NCBI GenBank assembly: GCA_947503155.1
Contig: CANNCL010000002.1
Span: 372,001 to 436,000 of the forward strand
Direction: 5' to 3'
From: an uncultured Erythrobacter sp.
GTDB taxonomy: Bacteria > Pseudomonadota > Alphaproteobacteria > Sphingomonadales > Sphingomonadaceae
Length of the DNA stretch: 64,000 nt
Made by a program: the position numbers and the translations under genes. Shown piece after piece: positions 46,058 through 54,982 of the stretch (position 1 is its first letter; each line of letters begins with the position of its first letter). Below the pieces are notes generated by a model, which worked only from the letters and a program-made list of their open reading frames with translations, did no database searches and was not told the origin of the DNA.

Positions 46058-46669
46058 TTAGGGCGCCACCAGCTCCAGCTCGACCCGCGCATGGCCGCGG
46101 TTGATCATGCCGATCTGCTCCGCTGCGCCGCGTGACAGGTCGATGGTTCGCCCGCGAATGAAGGGGCCGCGATCGTTGATGCGCACGGTGACGGAACGGC
46201 CATTGCGGCGATTGGTGACGCGCACCAAGGAGCCAAACGGCAGCGTCTTATGCGCCGCTGTCATGGCGCGCATGTTGAAGCGCTCTCCATTGGCGGTGCG
46301 GCGACCGTGAAAGCGGCGGCCGTAATAGGACGCGACCCCATTGCCGAGGTTGCGGATCACGCCAGCGGGTTCGGGCACGGCTTCGATTGGGGCGTCAAAT
46401 GTGTCGAGATCGACGGCGGTGTCCGGGGTGAGGGGGTCGATGTCCTGAAGGTCAGGACCGAGCGGGTCGATTACCCCTTCGAAATGCGCGCCGAATGGTA
46501 TGTCGGCAGCGGTGGCAAGGGTTGGCGCGCCGCTGGAGGTTTGAGCGGAGGATGCGCCGAGTGGCAGGGCACCAAGGCCTATGATCAAAGCGGCTGCGAT
46601 GATCGAGGGCGCGCGCGGCTGTGTTCGTGCTCGTGCTCGTGCTCGTAAAAGGCTATTCAGGCTTCCCAT
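46058..46669 (-). CDS. rlpA: RlpA-family septal ring lytic transglycosylase-like protein
   Basis: The 203-residue protein has a signal-like stretch after a repeated Arg/Ala N-terminus ([20 protein letters not shown], coded by 6-bp repeats at 46623-46646), then [20 protein letters not shown] (about 23-42). The double-psi beta-barrel domain spans about 108-203: [60 protein letters not shown] and [13 protein letters not shown]. The Asp of NDRGP and the His of AAHKTLP match the family's key residues. It may cleave denuded glycan or simply bind it. There is no SPOR domain at the C-terminus, unlike E. coli RlpA. Confidence 0.88.
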   Translation of the reverse strand: MGSLNSLLRARARARTQPRAPSIIAAALIIGLGALPLGASSAQTSSGAPTLATAADIPFGAHFEGVIDPLGPDLQDIDPLTPDTAVDLDTFDAPIEAVPEPAGVIRNLGNGVASYYGRRFHGRRTANGERFNMRAMTAAHKTLPFGSLVRVTNRRNGRSVTVRINDRGPFIRGRTIDLSRGAAEQIGMINRGHARVELELVAP

Positions 46670-47613
46670 CCGGTAAGCAACCTAAACGCGATTCCGGTTG
46701 CTGTGCAAATCCGGCAGCGGCCAATTTGTGGTCAAGCGGCATGAGCTGGCCGCTTCTTGCGGTGAAGCGAATGTGCGGAGGAGATGGCACCTGCAAAGCA
46801 AATGGGGCCGGCATTGCTGCCGACCCCACTCTCACCAGCGCGTGGTCACTGCGGTCTTGCGAGGTTTTGGGCGAACCCTCTGCCTTGCTGTTCCAGCAGC
46901 GCGCTTGGCGCCCGATGTCTGTGCCGCGTCCAACTGTGCGTTTGAGCTTGCACTCTCTCGCACCGCCTTGCTTCGCGGTACTCCACCGGCGCTCGCACCG
47001 GCATCCGACCTTGCTTCGATGCTGCCTCGCTCCGTTTGCGCCGAAACGCTCGCTTCGCTCAACAGCTTCTTGTCAAAGCCGAGACCGCAATTCTGGTTAT
47101 TGGTAAGTCAAACACTCCAGTTCCATGTCCGAAAACACTTTCCTACAGCTATCACCAGCCAGTATCATGGCCTTCACCGATGACGCCTTTTCGCGCTTCC
47201 CTCAAACAAGCTGACTTGCATCTAGCCGAAGCCTTTTGCATGTCCTCTCTCAGACAGCGCGTGGACAGTCGCCACCGCATCTTCAATTCTCGAAAATGCT
47301 TTTCAATTCAGAGCCTTGCGGCCTTCCTATCGAAGCCTTCTTGTTTCGAAGACAGGTTCAAATTGAGCCGGATTTGGGTCTTAGACAAGGTGGTTCAGGC
47401 CGACTTATCCACTTTTGGCGATATCGCCTGTGGACGAGGGTGGACAAGTCAACCGCTCACCGCATTTGGGACTGAGGTCCAAGAAACCCAAGAGCCAAAG
47501 CGGCAGACATTGGTTCAAAGCGGTAAGCTCAGCATTCCAGATGTTACGCCCCCGCGACACGCTAAGCTAGCGACTCGAAAAACGACAATCGGGACTGGCT
47601 CTCAAATCGCGGT
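46670..47613. other. Large non-coding gap with dyads and DnaA-box-like motifs
   Basis: A 944-base gap between rlpA and argG, both on the minus strand. A hairpin at 46803-46828 (TGGGGCCGGCATTGCTGCCGACCCCA, 8 paired bases or more) and GAAGCGAGC-type dyads between 46860 and 47065 make the left half look structured. The right half is AT-richer and has the DnaA-box-like cluster at 47405-47448. Frames cross it on both strands, but their products look random and lack any family signature. An unrecognised structured RNA on the minus strand is possible. Confidence 0.4.
47405..47448. promoter_or_regulatory. Cluster of DnaA-box-like sites around a palindrome
   Basis: TTATCCACT (47405-47413), the complement of TCGTCCACA (47429-47437) and the complement of CTTGTCCAC (47440-47448) resemble the DnaA box TTATCCACA with one to two differences. 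They flank a perfect 12-bp palindrome GGCGATATCGCC (47417-47428). Chance matches are possible. It lies about 200 bases beyond the 3' end of argG. Confidence 0.25.
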
Positions 47614-48831
47614 TCAGCCCCGATCCCGCTGCGCCAGCAGCTTTAGCCGCAGAGCGTTGAGTTTGATGAACCCTTCTGCGTCATGCTGATCATAGGCGCC
47701 TGCATCGTCCTCAAACGTCACATGCGCTTCGGAATAGAGCGAATGCGGCGATTTGCGGCCGACGACGCTGGCGAGGCCTTTGTAGAGCTTCAACCGGACG
47801 GTGCCGGTCACGCGTTCTTGGCTGAGGTCGATAGCAGCTTGGAGCATTTCGCGTTCGGGCGCGAACCAGAAGCCATTATAGATCATCTCTGCATATTTGG
47901 GCATCAGCTCGTCTTTGAGATGCGCCGCGCCGCGATCAAGGGTGATCTGTTCAATACCCCGGTGAGCGACCGCGTAGATTTCGCCGCCCGGCGTTTCGTA
48001 CATGCCGCGCGACTTCATCCCGACAAAGCGGTTCTCAACCAGATCGAGTCGCCCGATCCCGTGCGTGCGGCCCAGATCATTGAGCGCAGTCAGCAGCGTG
48101 GCTGGCGTCATGGCTTCACCATTGATCGAGACACCGTCACCGCGTTCAAAGCCGATTTCGATATATTCAGGCGTATCGGGCGCGTCCTCTGGATGGCCGG
48201 TGCGCGAATAGACATAGTCCGGGGTTTCCTCCCACGGATCTTCCAACACTTTACCTTCGGAAGACGTGTGCAGCAGGTTCGCATCGGTGGAGAAGGGCGC
48301 TTCGCCGCGCTTGTCCATCGGCACAGCGATCTGATGCGCCTCTGCCCATGCGATCAAAGCGGTGCGGCTGGTCAGGTCCCATTCGCGCCAAGGAGCGATA
48401 ACTTCGATGCTAGGGTCAAGGGCGTAGGCGCTGAGTTCAAAACGCACTTGGTCGTTGCCCTTGCCGGTTGCGCCATGTGCGATGAAGTCTGCGCCGGTTT
48501 CATGCGCGATCTCAACAAGGCGTTTGGAAATCAACGGCCGTGCGATACTGGTGCCGAGCAGATAGTCCCCTTCATACCGGGCATTGGCGCGCATCATCGG
48601 AAATACGAAATCGCGCACAAACTCTTCGCGCAGGTCTTCGATGAAGATGTGTTCGTCCGGGATACCCATCGCGCGGGCTTTATCGCGGGCCGGTTCAATC
48701 TCTTCACCTTGGCCAAGATCGGCGGTGAAGGTGACAACCTCCAATCCGCGTTCCGTAGAAAGCCATTTGGCGATGACGCTGGTATCGAGGCCGCCAGAAT
48801 AAGCGAGAACAACCTTCTTGGTATCGGACAT
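47614..48831 (-). CDS. argG: Argininosuccinate synthase
   Basis: The 405-residue enzyme joins citrulline and aspartate with ATP, the penultimate step of arginine synthesis. It opens with [20 protein letters not shown], the ATP-pyrophosphatase loop SGGLDTS (about 12-18). Blocks [20 protein letters not shown] (citrulline and ATP contact), [20 protein letters not shown] and [20 protein letters not shown] are all present. The length is normal. No other arginine gene is adjacent; an acyltransferase gene is divergently placed 171 bases upstream. Confidence 0.97.
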   Translation of the reverse strand: MSDTKKVVLAYSGGLDTSVIAKWLSTERGLEVVTFTADLGQGEEIEPARDKARAMGIPDEHIFIEDLREEFVRDFVFPMMRANARYEGDYLLGTSIARPLISKRLVEIAHETGADFIAHGATGKGNDQVRFELSAYALDPSIEVIAPWREWDLTSRTALIAWAEAHQIAVPMDKRGEAPFSTDANLLHTSSEGKVLEDPWEETPDYVYSRTGHPEDAPDTPEYIEIGFERGDGVSINGEAMTPATLLTALNDLGRTHGIGRLDLVENRFVGMKSRGMYETPGGEIYAVAHRGIEQITLDRGAAHLKDELMPKYAEMIYNGFWFAPEREMLQAAIDLSQERVTGTVRLKLYKGLASVVGRKSPHSLYSEAHVTFEDDAGAYDQHDAEGFIKLNALRLKLLAQRDRG

Positions 48832-49002
48832 TATTGCAAAGCTCCTGAATGCAGGCGCGCCATGCCCATAATTGCGCCCTTTTGAAAGGGTTTGTGAGCT
48901 ATTCTGGCATATTTGGCATTTGGGCAGGATGTGCCACTACCCCTTGCGCGCGGTGCAGGGCACGCCAATGTCTTGGCAAGAACACGGGTCGGAGAATTCA
49001 TA

Positions 49003-50340
49003 ATGTGGAGTAAGGCGCGCGAATTGGCGCAGATGGCACCGCCAGAGCGCAATCGCTGGGTGGACTTCCTGCGTGCGCTATCAATCATGGCGGTCGTGTT
49101 CGGCCACTGGCTGATGGCGGGGCTTTACGTTGATGATGCCGGCGCGTTGCAGCGCGGCGATCTGCTTAGCACGCAATCGTGGACGCATTGGCTGACATGG
49201 GCATTCCAAGTGATGCCGGTCTTCTTCCTGGTTGGTGGATACGCTAATGGCATGAGCTGGGGCGCGACCACGCGCAGGGCCGAACCCGGACAGGTTGGCG
49301 TCTATCGCGATTGGCTGGCAAGCCGTGTTCAGCGCCTGATCGGGCCGACATTTCCGCTTTTGCTGCTATGGGCGGTGCTTGCGGTGGTGATGACGCAGGT
49401 CGGGCTTGACCGCACACAGATCCGCGACGCGACCGAGGCGGCGCTGATCCCGGTCTGGTTCCTTGCCGTGTATTTGATCGTGACCGCCTTCACCCCGCTC
49501 ACCTATAAAGCGTGGCAGCGTTTCGGCTGGCTCAGTTTCGTGATCTACATCCCGATTGCGATGGCGACCGATTGGCTGACGTTCGAGGTGGGCGTTGAGT
49601 ATATCAACTTCACCAACTTCCTCTGGGTCTTCCTGGCTATTCATCAGCTAGGCTTTGCTTGGCGTGATGGGCGGTTTGAAAATCAGCTATTCGCGCTTGC
49701 ATGGTTTGCGGCGGGGCTCGCTATCTTGATCTCGATCACCGTTTACGGGTTCTATCCCGTCTCGATGGTGTCTGCGCCGGGCGGTTTTTCCAATTCGCTT
49801 CCGCCTACGCTGGCTTTGTTCGCATTGGGCGCCGCGCAAGTGGGCCTCGTGCTCGCGCTGGAGCCGCTGGGGCGCAAAATGCTGAACAATCTCACGCTCT
49901 GGACGGCGACGGTGCTGATGAACGGTATGATCATGACGGTCTATTTGTGGCACCTCACCGCTTTTGTGCTGGTGATGACAGCTGTTTGGCTGGGGCTGGG
50001 CGGAATGGGCCTCAATTCGGTGCCGGGCACTGGCGAATGGTGGTTGTCGCGTCCTTTGTGGCTGGGGATTTATATCATCGCTTTGCTGCCGATGATCGCG
50101 ATCTTTGCGAAACACGAACGCAGCTTTGGCCCGATCAGAGGCGGACGCACCGTGCCAAAGGCGCGCGTGGTTGCCGGGGTGCTGATGATCTGCATCGGCC
50201 TTGCGGCGACGGCGGCAATCACCATTGCAAGCCCAGAAAGCCTCTCCGGTATCCGTATATGGGTCGTGGCTTTGCCATTTGTGGGTGCAGCATTGCTGGG
50301 CTTTGGCCCGATTTACCGCCCTTCGAATAAGGAGGCTTAA
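49003..50340 (+). CDS. Acyltransferase family 3 membrane protein
   Basis: The 445-residue integral membrane protein starts at 49003 (MWSKARELAQMAPPERNRWV), with GGAG 8 bases upstream; an earlier frame from 48913 lacks a ribosome site. About ten membrane segments follow. The N-terminal FLRALSIMAVVFGHWLMAGL contains the conserved Arg and the catalytic-type His of the acyltransferase 3 family, which O-acetylates sugars, glycans or lipids. The substrate is unknown. The stop overlaps by 4 bases the end of the convergent cyclopropane synthase gene. No sugar-modification gene is near. Confidence 0.85.
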   Translation: MWSKARELAQMAPPERNRWVDFLRALSIMAVVFGHWLMAGLYVDDAGALQRGDLLSTQSWTHWLTWAFQVMPVFFLVGGYANGMSWGATTRRAEPGQVGVYRDWLASRVQRLIGPTFPLLLLWAVLAVVMTQVGLDRTQIRDATEAALIPVWFLAVYLIVTAFTPLTYKAWQRFGWLSFVIYIPIAMATDWLTFEVGVEYINFTNFLWVFLAIHQLGFAWRDGRFENQLFALAWFAAGLAILISITVYGFYPVSMVSAPGGFSNSLPPTLALFALGAAQVGLVLALEPLGRKMLNNLTLWTATVLMNGMIMTVYLWHLTAFVLVMTAVWLGLGGMGLNSVPGTGEWWLSRPLWLGIYIIALLPMIAIFAKHERSFGPIRGGRTVPKARVVAGVLMICIGLAATAAITIASPESLSGIRIWVVALPFVGAALLGFGPIYRPSNKEA

Positions 50341-51584
50341 CCGCCCAGCAGACGTCGTTCCTCATCCTCCATGTAAGTCCGTGTAATCGGCAAGGCATGG
50401 CGGCTGCGGGTGAATTGGATTTGGTAATTGCCCATGCCGCCGCTTTCAAACGCGGCGGTCGCTCCGGCGAGGTAGAATGTCCACATCCGGTAAAACCGTT
50501 CATCCATGAGGTCGATGATCGCGCCGCGGTGCTCCTCGCATTGCGCATACCAGGCGCGCAGGGTGCGTGCGTAATGCAGTCTTAGAGTCTCAATATCGGT
50601 GTGGATCAAACGCGCCTTTTCCGACGCGGCCAGCGTTTCGGACAGAGCAGGGATATATCCGCCGGGAAAAATATATTTGGACGTAAAGGCATCGGTCACG
50701 CCCGGTCCGCCAAACCGCCCGATCGTGTGGATGAGCATTACGCCATCATCGCTGAGCAGGTTTGCGCAAGATTGGAAGAATGTCTCAAATTGCGGGCGTC
50801 CGACATGTTCGAACATGCCGACAGAGACGATCCTGTCGAATGTTTGCCCTTGGCGCGCGAGGTCGCGGTAATCGACCAGCTCAAAGCGGACTTTGCTGGC
50901 GACACCCGCCGCTTCTGCGCGCTGCCGGGCGAGGGCGAGCTGTTCTTCGGACAGTGTGATCCCGGTCACTTCGACATCGTAATGGCGCGCAAGATAGATC
51001 GCCATCCCGCCCCATCCGCACCCGATGTCGAGCACGCGCTGCCCGTCTTTGAGCGCCAATTTCGCTGCGATATGCGCCAGCTTGGCTTCTTGTGCATCGC
51101 CCAATGCCTCGGTGTCGTCTGACCAATAGGCGCAGCTATATTGCATATGTTCTGGATCGAGCATCAGGTCGTAAAGCGCGTTTCCGATATCGTAATGGTG
51201 CGCGACATTGCGCTTTGACGATGCCGCCTCGTTGAAAGACGCGCGCAGAAACTTCGCCCTCGCTTTTAGTTTAGCGAAGGGGGAGGGGGCCTTGAACTTT
51301 CCGCCGCGTTCCCATGGTTTGTTGGCCCGAAGCAGTTGCACGAGCTGCATAATGTCGCCTTGATCAATGACGATCCGCCCATCCATATACGCCTCGCCAG
51401 CGCCGAGACGCGGGTCGAGCAGAATGTCGCGCGCGACCTTTGTATCGGTGAGCGTAACCGCAATTTCGGGGAAGCCGCTGGCTGGTTTGCCAAGCACATG
51501 CCGTTCGCCAGACGGCATTGTGACCGTCAATTGCCCGTGTTTGACCACCGACGACAAGAACCGATTGATTAGCGAATGAGTCAT
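50337..51584 (-). CDS. cfa: Cyclopropane-fatty-acyl-phospholipid synthase
   Basis: Start at 51584 (MTHSLINRFLSSVVKHGQLT), 415 residues; the longer frame from 51662 lacks support. The enzyme uses SAM to convert double bonds in membrane phospholipid chains to cyclopropanes. Visible are HHYDIGNALYDL (about 129-140), the active-site QYSCAYW with Cys151, the SAM loop VLDIGCGWGGMAIYL (184-198), SVGMFEHVG with the bicarbonate-site Glu, VMLIHTIG and LHYARTLRAWY. All key residues are present. It lies downstream of a second, divergent copy in the same direction, separated by 127 bases. Confidence 0.93.
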   Translation of the reverse strand: MTHSLINRFLSSVVKHGQLTVTMPSGERHVLGKPASGFPEIAVTLTDTKVARDILLDPRLGAGEAYMDGRIVIDQGDIMQLVQLLRANKPWERGGKFKAPSPFAKLKARAKFLRASFNEAASSKRNVAHHYDIGNALYDLMLDPEHMQYSCAYWSDDTEALGDAQEAKLAHIAAKLALKDGQRVLDIGCGWGGMAIYLARHYDVEVTGITLSEEQLALARQRAEAAGVASKVRFELVDYRDLARQGQTFDRIVSVGMFEHVGRPQFETFFQSCANLLSDDGVMLIHTIGRFGGPGVTDAFTSKYIFPGGYIPALSETLAASEKARLIHTDIETLRLHYARTLRAWYAQCEEHRGAIIDLMDERFYRMWTFYLAGATAAFESGGMGNYQIQFTRSRHALPITRTYMEDEERRLLGG

Positions 51585-51711
51585 GCGTTCAAACCTGAAT
51601 TGCCCATCATTGCATTCAGGTTCGTACCAAATCTGCACTTGGTTACGCAAACGCGGGCGCAACGCGGCGTTTGGTGCGCGCCGATTTACGTCGCAGCTTT
51701 ACGCCGTTGTT

Positions 51712-53016
51712 TTACTCGGCTGCTTCTTTCATCCCGCCATCAAAACGCCATGTCGGAATCTCGCCAATCTCGCGCAGGCGCGCGCTTTCATGGTGCATAT
51801 ATTCGCGGGTCATGGGGATTGCGGCGCGGTCTTTCACATATTGCAGCTGCCAATTGACCATCCCGCCATTGCGGAAGCTTTGCTCAGCCCCGGCGAGATA
51901 GAACAGCCACATCCGGTAGAACACATCGTCATACATGTCCGTGATCTCCGCCCGGTGGCGGACAGTGCGCTTGTACCATTCTTCCAAAGTGTGGCTGTAG
52001 TGGAAGCGCATTGCCTCGACATCCATCACTTCAAAGCCAAATTTCTCGCTCTGCGTGACCAGTTCCGACAAGGCCGGAATATAGCCGCCGGGGAAGATGT
52101 ATTTGCGGGTCCAAGCATCGGTTGCACCCGGAGGGCCAGCGCGTCCGCAGCAATGCGAGATCATCACGCCATCATCTTTGAGGATTTTGTTCGTGTGTTC
52201 AAAGAATTGCGGATAATGGATCGTGCCGACATGTTCGAGCAGGCCGACGCTAGAGATGCGATCAAACTGCCCCTCCACATCGCGGTAATCGAGCAATTCG
52301 AACTTCACTTTATCCGCGACACCGGCTGCCTCTGCGCGTTCGTTGCAGAACTTGATCTGATCCGGTGCGAGCGCCACGCCGAGCACTTCGACGCCGTACA
52401 TCTTATTGAGATACAGGCCGAACCCGCCCCATCCGCAGCCAATATCGAGCACGCGCATACCTTCGGCTTTACCCGGCTCTAGATACAGTTTGGAGGCGAG
52501 ATGCGCTTTCTTATCCATCTGCGCCTGTTCGAGGCTGGTCTGATCGGGGTCATCCTCGCGGTAATAGGCCATCGTGTATTGGCGATCTTCGTCGAGAAAT
52601 CGCTCATACAGCTCGCGGGTTAGGTTGTAGGTGTGTTCTGCATTCGAACGGGCAGAGCTGCGCAGATTGATACCATCGACAGCCGCGCCGATTTTCTGCG
52701 CGATCTTCTTTACCGGGCCTTGGGCCTGAATGGCTTTGTCGCCAATCTTCTTCGTCTGAGCGGTCACAAACAAAAGCAGATCGCGAATATCGTGCGGTTC
52801 TTCGACCACCAACCATCCCCACATGAACGCCTCGCCAGCGCCCATTTGGGGATAGCGCGCGATGTGGTTGGCCGCTTTCTTGTTGGTCAGCGTGATGCGC
52901 AGGGGCTCTGCCGCATCGTCCTTGTTGCCGTAGTCGTAAACCTTGCCGTCATGGTCGGTGACGATCAGTCGGCCATCCTTCAGGACCCGGCCGAGGAATT
53001 TATCAAGTAGCCACAT
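51712..53016 (-). CDS. Divergent cyclopropane-fatty-acid-synthase-like methyltransferase
   Basis: A 434-residue paralogue of the next gene. It keeps the SAM loop VLDIGCGWGGFGLYLN (about 189-204), SVGLLEHVG, VMISHCCGR and FHYSHTLEEWYKR. It differs where the CFA enzymes have HHYDIGN and YSCAYW: here HTYNLTR and YTMAYY, so the conserved active-site Cys is Met149. The central region has an extra helical stretch (TAQTKKIGDKAIQAQGPVKK). It may methylate a lipid without closing a cyclopropane, or use another substrate. It starts MWLLDKFLGRVLKDGRLIVT; no ribosome site is strong. Confidence 0.85.
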   Translation of the reverse strand: MWLLDKFLGRVLKDGRLIVTDHDGKVYDYGNKDDAAEPLRITLTNKKAANHIARYPQMGAGEAFMWGWLVVEEPHDIRDLLLFVTAQTKKIGDKAIQAQGPVKKIAQKIGAAVDGINLRSSARSNAEHTYNLTRELYERFLDEDRQYTMAYYREDDPDQTSLEQAQMDKKAHLASKLYLEPGKAEGMRVLDIGCGWGGFGLYLNKMYGVEVLGVALAPDQIKFCNERAEAAGVADKVKFELLDYRDVEGQFDRISSVGLLEHVGTIHYPQFFEHTNKILKDDGVMISHCCGRAGPPGATDAWTRKYIFPGGYIPALSELVTQSEKFGFEVMDVEAMRFHYSHTLEEWYKRTVRHRAEITDMYDDVFYRMWLFYLAGAEQSFRNGGMVNWQLQYVKDRAAIPMTREYMHHESARLREIGEIPTWRFDGGMKEAAE

Positions 53017-53114
53017 GGATTAACTCAGCCCCCTACAAAAACATATCCGCTTGATGACGGTTCGTATGTTACGCTGTCAATCGCTCAAACGAGATCGGAT
53101 GGGGAGGGAAAAGG

Positions 53115-53552
53115 GTGGCCGAAGCCAAAATGAAAGCCAATGACGCGTCAGTCGAGAATTTTATCGCTGCCGTGGAGCCGCCGGCAAAACAGGACGACGC
53201 ACGAATATTGATCAAATTGTTTGAGCGTGTGACCGGCGAAAAACCGCAAATGTGGGGCGGTTCTATCATCGGTTTTGGCGAATACCGGACCACTTATGAA
53301 AGTGGGCGCGATGTGCATTGGATGCGCAGCGGTTTCTCTCCGCGCAAAGCCAAACATTCGCTATATTTGATGGGCGGCTATTGCGATGATCTTGCAGCGA
53401 AGGAGCGGCAGGCTGATCTGGCCCGATTGGGCAAGCATAAGACCGGCAAATCATGCCTCTATATCAACAAATTGTCTGATGTAGATATGACAGTGCTCGA
53501 AGAGATGCTGATCAAGGATTGGGCCACGATGCAGCGGATTTATCCCGCTTAA
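53115..53552 (+). CDS. DUF1801 family protein
   Basis: The 145-residue product starts at a GTG (53115, after AGGGAAAAGGG). The DUF1801 pattern is visible: NFIAAVEPPAKQDDARILIK, then MWGGSIIGFGEYRT, WMRSGFSPRKAKHSLYLMGG and HKTGKSCLYINKLSDVDMTV. The family is related to YdhG/YjbR-like folds and its function is unknown. It is probably cytoplasmic. It is divergent from the CFA-like gene, with 98 bases between them. Confidence 0.85.
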   Translation: MAEAKMKANDASVENFIAAVEPPAKQDDARILIKLFERVTGEKPQMWGGSIIGFGEYRTTYESGRDVHWMRSGFSPRKAKHSLYLMGGYCDDLAAKERQADLARLGKHKTGKSCLYINKLSDVDMTVLEEMLIKDWATMQRIYPA

Positions 53553-53559
53553 ACGCCCG

Positions 53560-54309
53560 TTAAATCCCGGCATACCATTGATAATCGCCGACATCTTCCC
53601 AAAACCCGCCTTTGCCGGCGTAAATGTCTTCAAAACTGGCAACCGCTTCAATCGCGGTGAGGTATTTGGCGTGTTTATAGCCTAGCTGCCGCTCGATCCG
53701 CACGCGCAGCGGCGCACCGTTTTTCTCTGGCAGCGGCGCGCCGTTCAATTCATGCGCGATGATCGTTTGCGGGTGATAGGCATCGACCATATCGACGCTT
53801 TCATAATAGTCGCGGTCATAGAGGACATCGGCGCAGCGAAAGACGATGAAATTGGCCTCTTCGCTGACTTTTGCCATATCGAGCAGGTCGGACAGTTGCG
53901 GCCCGCTCCATTCTGCGATCGCGCTCCATCCCTCAACACAATCATGCCGGGTGATTTGAGTGCGCTGCGGCAGGGCGCGCATATCGGCCATGGTGAGGCT
54001 TAGGGGGTTTTGGACGAGACCGCTCACGCTGAGCCGCCAATTGGCGAAGCCTTCGGCCTGAGCTGCGCGGTATTCAGGGGTTTCAATCGTGCGGGTGCCA
54101 TTGCCGCGAATATCCGGGGATCGTTCCTCGGGCGTATATTCTGGCGCGAGTGCCTGACGATTTGCGAGCGCGCGGTGCGCGGTGCGGTGCCAATTTTCTG
54201 CTGCGTCGAACAAGTCGCCCGCGGGGCCGGTCTCTGCCAATTCGGTACAAGCGGCGGCTGGCAATGCCGCCAATCCAGCCAAAAGCGCGCGGCGCTTTAT
54301 CTCAGGCAT
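53560..54309 (-). CDS. Periplasmic molybdopterin-dependent oxidoreductase
   Basis: The 249-residue product has a twin-arginine-like start (KRRALLAGLAALPAAACTEL) with a Cys that could also be a lipobox. The oxidoreductase molybdopterin domain covers about 85-230: WRLSVSGLVQNPLSLTMADM, the molybdenum-ligand Cys in RHDCVEGWSAIAEWSG, and the C-terminal ERQLGYKHAKYLTAIEAVAS. This resembles the sulfite oxidase / YedY fold. It overlaps the adjacent cytochrome b gene by 8 bases, so the pair probably forms a membrane-anchored reductase. The substrate is unknown; methionine sulfoxide reduction is one possibility. Confidence 0.85.
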   Translation of the reverse strand: MPEIKRRALLAGLAALPAAACTELAETGPAGDLFDAAENWHRTAHRALANRQALAPEYTPEERSPDIRGNGTRTIETPEYRAAQAEGFANWRLSVSGLVQNPLSLTMADMRALPQRTQITRHDCVEGWSAIAEWSGPQLSDLLDMAKVSEEANFIVFRCADVLYDRDYYESVDMVDAYHPQTIIAHELNGAPLPEKNGAPLRVRIERQLGYKHAKYLTAIEAVASFEDIYAGKGGFWEDVGDYQWYAGI

Positions 54310-54982
54310 CGTGGCTCTCCTCTCGGCTGCCGCCGGTGATCATACGCGCAATTTGTGTGAGCGGTTTTGATGCCAAAACCATGGCGAGATGCACGACAAA
54401 AAACGCAAACAGCGCCCATGCGAAAATGAAATGCAAACTGCGCGCGCTTTGCCGTCCGCCCAGAATATCGACGAGCCACGGTGCGGACACTTCAAAGCCG
54501 GGGCTGATCGCGAGGCCGCTAAACACCATCATCGGCAGGAATATACCGAGCACCGCGCCATAGGCGATCCGCTGAACCGGATTGTAGGGGCGGTCATGCG
54601 GGGTGGAGCGTCCCGGCAGGTGTTCCTTGATCGCCTTTATCAACGATACAGGCGACCAATCGCGCGGGCTGGTGGCGATATCGCGCCAGAAATGTTTGGT
54701 AATCAGGCTGGCGATCCACATGATCAGCAAACCCACCGCGAACACCCAAGCGGACGTGTTGTGCCAATCGCGCGCCTCGGCAAGGTCGTAGCGCTGCGGT
54801 ATCGTCGCCCAAGCCGGGAAACGCATGACCGATAACCAAGCATCCGCCGGATCGAACCCGTAATTGCCCCAATATAAAAACCGGTGCGCGTTGGAGATGT
54901 TGAGACCCGACATGAATAGCACGATCAGCGCAGCCGCGTTGATCCAGTGCCAGATGCGGGTGATGAGCGAGTGGCGTTTCAT
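54302..54982 (-). CDS. Cytochrome b561-type membrane subunit
   Basis: The 226-residue protein has about four to five membrane helices. Haem-ligand histidines are likely in RIWHWINAAALIVLFMSGLN, ARDWHNTSAWVFAVGLLIMW, SLHFIFAWALFAFFVVHLAM. It is the b-type cytochrome family seen with Ni-Fe hydrogenases and formate dehydrogenases. Here it overlaps the molybdenum enzyme gene by 8 bases and the upstream SDR gene by 4, so it probably passes electrons between quinones and the periplasmic molybdenum protein. Confidence 0.87.
   Translation of the reverse strand: MKRHSLITRIWHWINAAALIVLFMSGLNISNAHRFLYWGNYGFDPADAWLSVMRFPAWATIPQRYDLAEARDWHNTSAWVFAVGLLIMWIASLITKHFWRDIATSPRDWSPVSLIKAIKEHLPGRSTPHDRPYNPVQRIAYGAVLGIFLPMMVFSGLAISPGFEVSAPWLVDILGGRQSARSLHFIFAWALFAFFVVHLAMVLASKPLTQIARMITGGSREESHDA

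Noticed and set aside
46670..47613. tmRNA, RNase P RNA or a tRNA in the large gap
   Set aside because: I looked for tag-coding, T-arm and conserved RNase P blocks and found none that fit.
47036..47689. 217-residue plus-strand frame in the gap next to argG
   Set aside because: Runs into the antisense of argG, has no ribosome site, and the residues look random.
47683..48885. Long plus-strand frame opposite argG
   Set aside because: It is the antisense of a clear argG and has no own signature.
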